Shown here piece after piece: positions 15,378 to 18,307 of a stretch of DNA of 18,307 nt. The notes under the pieces are model-generated. The model was not told the DNA's origin and ran no database searches. It was given only the letters and a program-made list of their open reading frames with translations. The translations under genes were made by a program, and so were the position numbers. The stretch comes from an uncultured Bacilli bacterium (GTDB lineage: Bacteria > Bacillota_I > Bacilli_A > RF39 > UBA660). The stretch spans positions 1 through 18,307 of the forward strand of contig CANQNA010000011.1 of the NCBI GenBank assembly GCA_947625005.1, in the 5' to 3' direction. Every line of letters begins with the position of its first letter. Positions within the stretch are counted from its first letter, which is position 1.

Positions 15378-16583
15378 TTATATTTCATCTGATAATAGAA
15401 AATCAATTAAATTTAAATGAATAATTCCATTGCAGGATAAGTCTACCTTATCAAGTGATAATACGTATTTAGAATAATTATCTTCTATTCCTTTATATGC
15501 CTCAAATTCTCTTTCTATTGTTTTTGGATTTCCTTGCATTTCATATGTTACTTGAAAATATTTTATATTTCCTTCCTTCTTCGCTAAAAAATCTATTTCG
15601 CCATTTTTAGTTTTACCAATATACACTTCATAATCACGGTTTATTAATTCATTATAAACTATATTTTCTAATATTATATATTTTTGAAATTCTGGATTAT
15701 TATTTTTTATTTGAGCTATTCCTAAGTCTGTTGCATAATATTTATTTAGTGTTTTTAATACTCCTTTTCCCGCTATGTCATATCGATAAACTTTTTTTAA
15801 TATTAGCGCCTTACATAATGCATCTATATAATTATATAATGTTTCTTTGGATATTTTCTTATTTTCTTTGTCTAAATATTTTATTATATTATCTGCCGAA
15901 AACTCTCTTCCAGCTGTTTCAATTAAATATTGAAGTATCATATCAAACAATAATGTATCTTTTAAATTAAGTCTTTTTACTACATCTCTTAAAATTATTG
16001 AATCATAGACACTATGTAGATAATTTTTTATATCTATTTCTTTATTAAATTCACATCTGTTTGGCAATCCGCCCCATTTAGCATAATCCCAAAATGTATC
16101 TAAATCATATCCATCTTTATTGGTTAATAAAACATATTCTTTATAAGATAATGGATTTATATTAAATAAAACATATCTTCCAGATAATACAGTTGATAAT
16201 TCATCAGATAGCATCTTGCTATTGGAGCCAGTTATAAATAAGCTTATATTTTTTAGTGAAGCTCTTAACGAATTAACCACATATTCAAAATTATTTACAT
16301 TTTGAATTTCATCTAAGAATATATAATATATTTTGTTATCTACGATTTTATCTTTTATGTATTTGTTAAGTTTTTTATAATCTAGTAAATCTTCATATTC
16401 TATAAATTCAAAATTAATAAAAATTATATGATCATCAGAAATGTGATTTTTTTCTTTTAATTCTTGAATTATTTGATTTAGTATTACTGATTTACCACAT
16501 CTTCTGATACCAACTAATATTTTAATCAAATTAGAATCGTAAAATCCCCTAATTTTAGATAAATATTGTTCTCTAATTAGCAT
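15378..16583 (-). CDS. AAA_14/DUF4143-family ATPase
   Basis: A 401-residue P-loop ATPase of the common stand-alone family that joins an AAA_14 domain to a C-terminal DUF4143 domain. Counting from ATG 16583, Walker A is GIRRCGKS (25-32), Walker B IYYIFLDEIQ (about 85-94), and sensor-1 ITGSNS follows. The C-terminal part has LRDVVKRLN, a winged-helix-like stretch, YYATDLGIA, then the DUF4143 nuclease-like features ENIVYNELINR, GEIDFLA and KYFQVTYE, a PD-(D/E)xK-like arrangement. A frame start exists at GTG 16592, but AGGTGA lies at ideal spacing before ATG 16583 and overlaps that GTG, so ATG is chosen. Biological role of the family is not established. It has its own promoter and terminator and no visible tie to glycan synthesis. 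Confidence 0.9.
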   Translation of the reverse strand: MLIREQYLSKIRGFYDSNLIKILVGIRRCGKSVILNQIIQELKEKNHISDDHIIFINFEFIEYEDLLDYKKLNKYIKDKIVDNKIYYIFLDEIQNVNNFEYVVNSLRASLKNISLFITGSNSKMLSDELSTVLSGRYVLFNINPLSYKEYVLLTNKDGYDLDTFWDYAKWGGLPNRCEFNKEIDIKNYLHSVYDSIILRDVVKRLNLKDTLLFDMILQYLIETAGREFSADNIIKYLDKENKKISKETLYNYIDALCKALILKKVYRYDIAGKGVLKTLNKYYATDLGIAQIKNNNPEFQKYIILENIVYNELINRDYEVYIGKTKNGEIDFLAKKEGNIKYFQVTYEMQGNPKTIEREFEAYKGIEDNYSKYVLSLDKVDLSCNGIIHLNLIDFLLSDEI

Positions 16584-16600
16584 TTTTATCACCTATTCAC

Positions 16601-16629
16601 ATTATACATTATTAAAATGGAAATGTAAA
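16601..16629 (-). promoter_or_regulatory. Sigma-A-type promoter of the ATPase gene
   Basis: On the minus strand TTTACA (16629-16624) and TATAAT (16606-16601) are separated by exactly 17 bp. The -10 is a perfect consensus and the -35 has five of six bases. Transcription would start near 16594, leaving a leader of only about 10 bases that just contains the AGGTGA binding site before ATG 16583. Confidence 0.75.
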
Positions 16630-17051
16630 GTTATTACGATTAAGCGTACTAACTTTTAGAAGATGACAATTTATTGATATGTTTCTTAGTTTATCTCAAA
16701 TTTTACATATCTTCTTGATAAATGCTAACTTGTTGCCAAGATATATTACTTTAATTACACTTTTATCTTTAAAAGTCAATAATCTATTAATTTGGAACAA
16801 ATTGATAAATTCTTCTTAAAGCATTTAATAACTTTAGAAAATTTATCCACAACTAGTATGTATGTTTTTTCTTAATAAATCTATTAAACTATATATTAAA
16901 TATTTTATTTATACAACTAAAATTTAATATGGAACTAAAATATAATTTTGATATTGATAGTTTAAATATTTATCCATAAAAATGGTCATATCAAATAGTT
17001 TTATCTATTATCGTATAGTAAAGTAATAAAGTTTTTGAAAATAACTCAATT
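16630..17051. other. Gene-poor, AT-rich stretch without recognisable function
   Basis: No intact gene, RNA gene or repeat array is visible. The longest protein-like remnant on the minus strand is a 39-codon open stretch (16815-16696) without a start codon, including LLTFKDKSVIKVIYLGNK and ending in TGA; I do not recognise it. Stops interrupt all frames elsewhere. Because a frameshifted acetyltransferase and another possible remnant lie just upstream, this is probably decayed coding sequence of the same former locus. Confidence 0.5.
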
Positions 17052-17430
17052 TTACTTACTTACATCACCATGAATTATCATTCCTGTCGAACCTCTTGTA
17101 TTAGAGCCAAACTTAGCCTGACTATTAATAATAATTGTACCCGTATGTATAATTGCTAGTCCAGGGCCAAATACATTTAATGGAATTGTAAAACCAAGTT
17201 TTAGTCCATAAGCCTTAAACATATTATGCTGAATATCAAATATAAGTTTCCCAATTGTGCTTTTACAACAACAATTCTTTCTATATTCAAGTCTACGCAT
17301 TTTTATTTGGAATTTCCATATTTGAGGACATAATAAAGCACAAACTCTAAGTCTCATATTTATTTTTTATACCTAATGATTTAAGGTCTGCTTCGATGTA
17401 ATACTTTAAATCTTTCTTACTATTTATCAT
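17052..17430 (-). pseudogene. Broken SAT-like hexapeptide acetyltransferase
   Basis: Serine-acetyltransferase-like, left-handed-beta-helix enzymes of this type O-acetylate surface sugars. ATG 17430 begins MINSKKDLKYYIEADLKSLG, the usual N-terminus of the family, but this frame stops at 17347 (TAG). The next frame, open from ATG 17357, continues the same protein: CPQIWKFQIKMRRLEYRKNC, KLGFTIPLNVFGPGLAI, IHTGTIIINSQAKFG, the last carrying the family His. It then ends at a TAA at 17052, before the main hexapeptide coil that should follow (about 80 more residues). So there is one frameshift near 17350 and a C-terminal loss. Ribosome binding before 17430 is weak. It lies downstream of neuB, where acetyltransferases of nonulosonate loci are often found. 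Almost certainly inactive. Confidence 0.75.
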
Positions 17431-17455
17431 AACTTAGCTTTTATTTTTTACATCC

Positions 17456-17473
17456 ATCATATGAAAATATGAT
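17456..17473. repeat. Small perfect hairpin
   Basis: ATCATAT and ATATGAT pair perfectly around GAAA (TTTC on the minus strand). No T-run follows on the minus strand, so a terminator role is unsupported. It stands 26 bp upstream of the broken acetyltransferase start and may be chance in AT-rich sequence. Confidence 0.3.
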
Positions 17474-17597
17474 ATTCCAACTAAAAATTACAATTTTTTT
17501 GAATTAAAACTAAAATAACCATTAAATTATAATTTACAATATTGTATATTTTAAAACATAAACTTATAGTCTTCATATTTTATGAAAGTATAAACAC

Positions 17598-17700
17598 TTA
17601 TTGTATAATGACAATATCATTTTTATTTAAAATATTACTTTCCATATGAAATTGATGATAATACATTGCCATATTTATTAAATGTTTTTGAACTATTTAT
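17598..17700 (-). pseudogene. Possible remnant of a ketoacyl-ACP synthase III-like C-terminus
   Basis: Between neuB and the broken acetyltransferase, one minus-strand frame (17700-17635) reads FNKYGNVLSSIS, then stops; the next frame (17639-17598) reads SNILNKNDIVIIQ, then stops. This resembles the C-terminal pattern of FabH-like ketoacyl-ACP synthases III (a KYGN-x-SSxSIP segment, then a Lys-x-x-D-x-V strand), with a deletion between. Such genes do occur in surface-glycan loci. The match is short and made by eye, so the call is tentative. The surrounding 17474-17737 holds nothing else I can identify. Confidence 0.35.
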
Positions 17701-17737
17701 TATAATTTTGTTAGAAACAACTATATATTGCTATTAG

Positions 17738-18307
17738 TTATATCATATCCCATGTTAAAATTGTATCTTCTGATAAATTTTGTTTAATTTTTCTACCAAT
17801 AATTATATTAGTATATACTGGTGAAATTCCCGTACCAGGTCTTTTTGCTATTAAATCTTTTTCTGTTATGATTTCGCCTGCTTTCATGTCTCTCGTTAAT
17901 ACTAATGAACGTCTAGCTTCTCTTCTAGGAATTTTTTCACATTCTAAAACAGTTTTTTCACTTGATCCTAAAATTTTATTTATAAATTGAAAGTTTGCAA
18001 TTGCCTTTTTAAAATCTTCAGGGCTACCAGCATGATAATGATCGTTTCCTGGCAAAGTTTTATCTAGAGTAAAATGTTTTTCAATGACTGTAGCCCCTAA
18101 TAAGTATGCAGTTGCTAAAGTCATCATAGTTGGATCTGGAGCAACGTGATCACTAAATCCAACTTTTACATCTGGAAAAACTCTTTTTAATGTCTCTATT
18201 ATTCTTAAATTTGCATTTATAGGCTCAGTAGGATAAGATAAAACACAGTGTAATATTGTAATATCATTACATCCTGATTCTTTTAATGCTCTTATTCCCT
18301 CATCAAC
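17738..18307 (-). CDS. neuB: NeuB-family nonulosonate (sialic-acid-type) synthase, partial, cut by right edge
   Basis: NeuB-type enzymes condense phosphoenolpyruvate with an N-acetylated hexosamine or derivative to make a nine-carbon acid sugar. The frame is open from the window edge (189 residues present; about 150 N-terminal residues missing), continuing upstream of the internal Met at 18127. Visible are LHCVLSYPTEP, VGFSDHVAPDP and VIEKHFTLDKTLPGNDHYHAG; the His residues of SDH and EKH are the metal ligands of the barrel. After a linker with PRREARRSLV comes the C-terminal SAF/antifreeze-like domain with KRPGTGISP. The domain order is normal and the end is intact (stop at 17738). Whether the product is sialic, legionaminic or another acid cannot be told from this half; the gene symbol names the family only. 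Downstream partners are decayed. Confidence 0.92.
   Translation of the reverse strand, partial: VDEGIRALKESGCNDITILHCVLSYPTEPINANLRIIETLKRVFPDVKVGFSDHVAPDPTMMTLATAYLLGATVIEKHFTLDKTLPGNDHYHAGSPEDFKKAIANFQFINKILGSSEKTVLECEKIPRREARRSLVLTRDMKAGEIITEKDLIAKRPGTGISPVYTNIIIGRKIKQNLSEDTILTWDMI

Noticed and set aside
16584..16592. GTG start for the ATPase three codons earlier
   Set aside because: The GTG is part of the AGGTGA ribosome binding site that is correctly spaced for ATG 16583, and the mapped-looking promoter would leave almost no leader for it.
16679..16819. 46-codon plus-strand open frame in the gene-poor stretch (starts MFLSLSQILHIF)
   Set aside because: No ribosome binding site, biased hydrophobic composition expected by chance from AT-rich DNA, no recognised motif.
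17456..17473. Perfect hairpin as a transcription terminator for neuB
   Set aside because: No T-run follows on the minus strand and it lies more than 260 bp beyond the neuB stop codon.

Overview
The window comes from a very AT-rich, low-GC Gram-positive-type bacterium, most likely Bacillota. The evidence is the base composition, the LytR-CpsA-Psr and VanZ-like genes, purine-rich Shine-Dalgarno sites, and the standard code with TGA used as stop. I cannot name a genus. Every supported gene is on the minus strand, so transcription runs from right to left.

Layout, in transcription order. (1) 18307-16630 looks like the eroded end of a nonulosonate (sialic-acid-type) glycan locus: the C-terminal half of a NeuB-family synthase cut by the window edge, a possible ketoacyl-ACP-synthase remnant, a frameshifted and truncated SAT-like hexapeptide acetyltransferase, and about 420 bp with nothing recognisable. 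(2) 16629-15336 is a stand-alone AAA_14/DUF4143 ATPase gene with its own TTTACA-N17-TATAAT promoter and an intrinsic terminator. (3) 15335-15110 is a leader region with a 63-bp inverted-repeat element flanked by a 7-bp direct repeat, and an 8-bp palindrome near the first gene. (4) 15109-1 is a tight cell-surface polysaccharide gene cluster with short gaps or overlaps, probably one operon.

Order within the cluster: GT4 glycosyltransferase; CDP-alcohol phosphatidyltransferase-like membrane protein; IspD/TarI-like cytidylyltransferase; extended-SDR epimerase/dehydratase; GT2; NodB-type polysaccharide deacetylase; acyltransferase-3; Stealth-family sugar-phosphate transferase; EpsG/Wzy-type polymerase; GT2; UDP-galactopyranose mutase; a second acyltransferase-3; Wzx flippase; CpsA-like LCP ligase; VanZ-like protein (cut by the left edge).

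Inferred joint role: build a repeat unit on a lipid carrier with galactofuranose available (Glf), decorate it (O-acyl groups, N-deacetylation, sugar-phosphate from Stealth, possibly a polyol-phosphate from the CDP module), flip it (Wzx), polymerise it (EpsG-like), and attach it to the wall (LCP). No initiating phosphoglycosyltransferase and no Wzz/Wzd/Wze chain-length or kinase genes are present, so those functions must lie elsewhere.

The strongest unusual signal is an 11-base G tract (C on the plus strand, 3789-3799) inside the second acyltransferase. In the present form it splits the gene into two frames; removing one G restores one continuous 337-residue protein. In such an AT-rich sequence this looks like an ON/OFF phase-variation switch for glycan acylation, caught OFF. 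Other points of interest are the CDP-polyol module with an altered catalytic motif and the small mobile-looking element in the operon leader.
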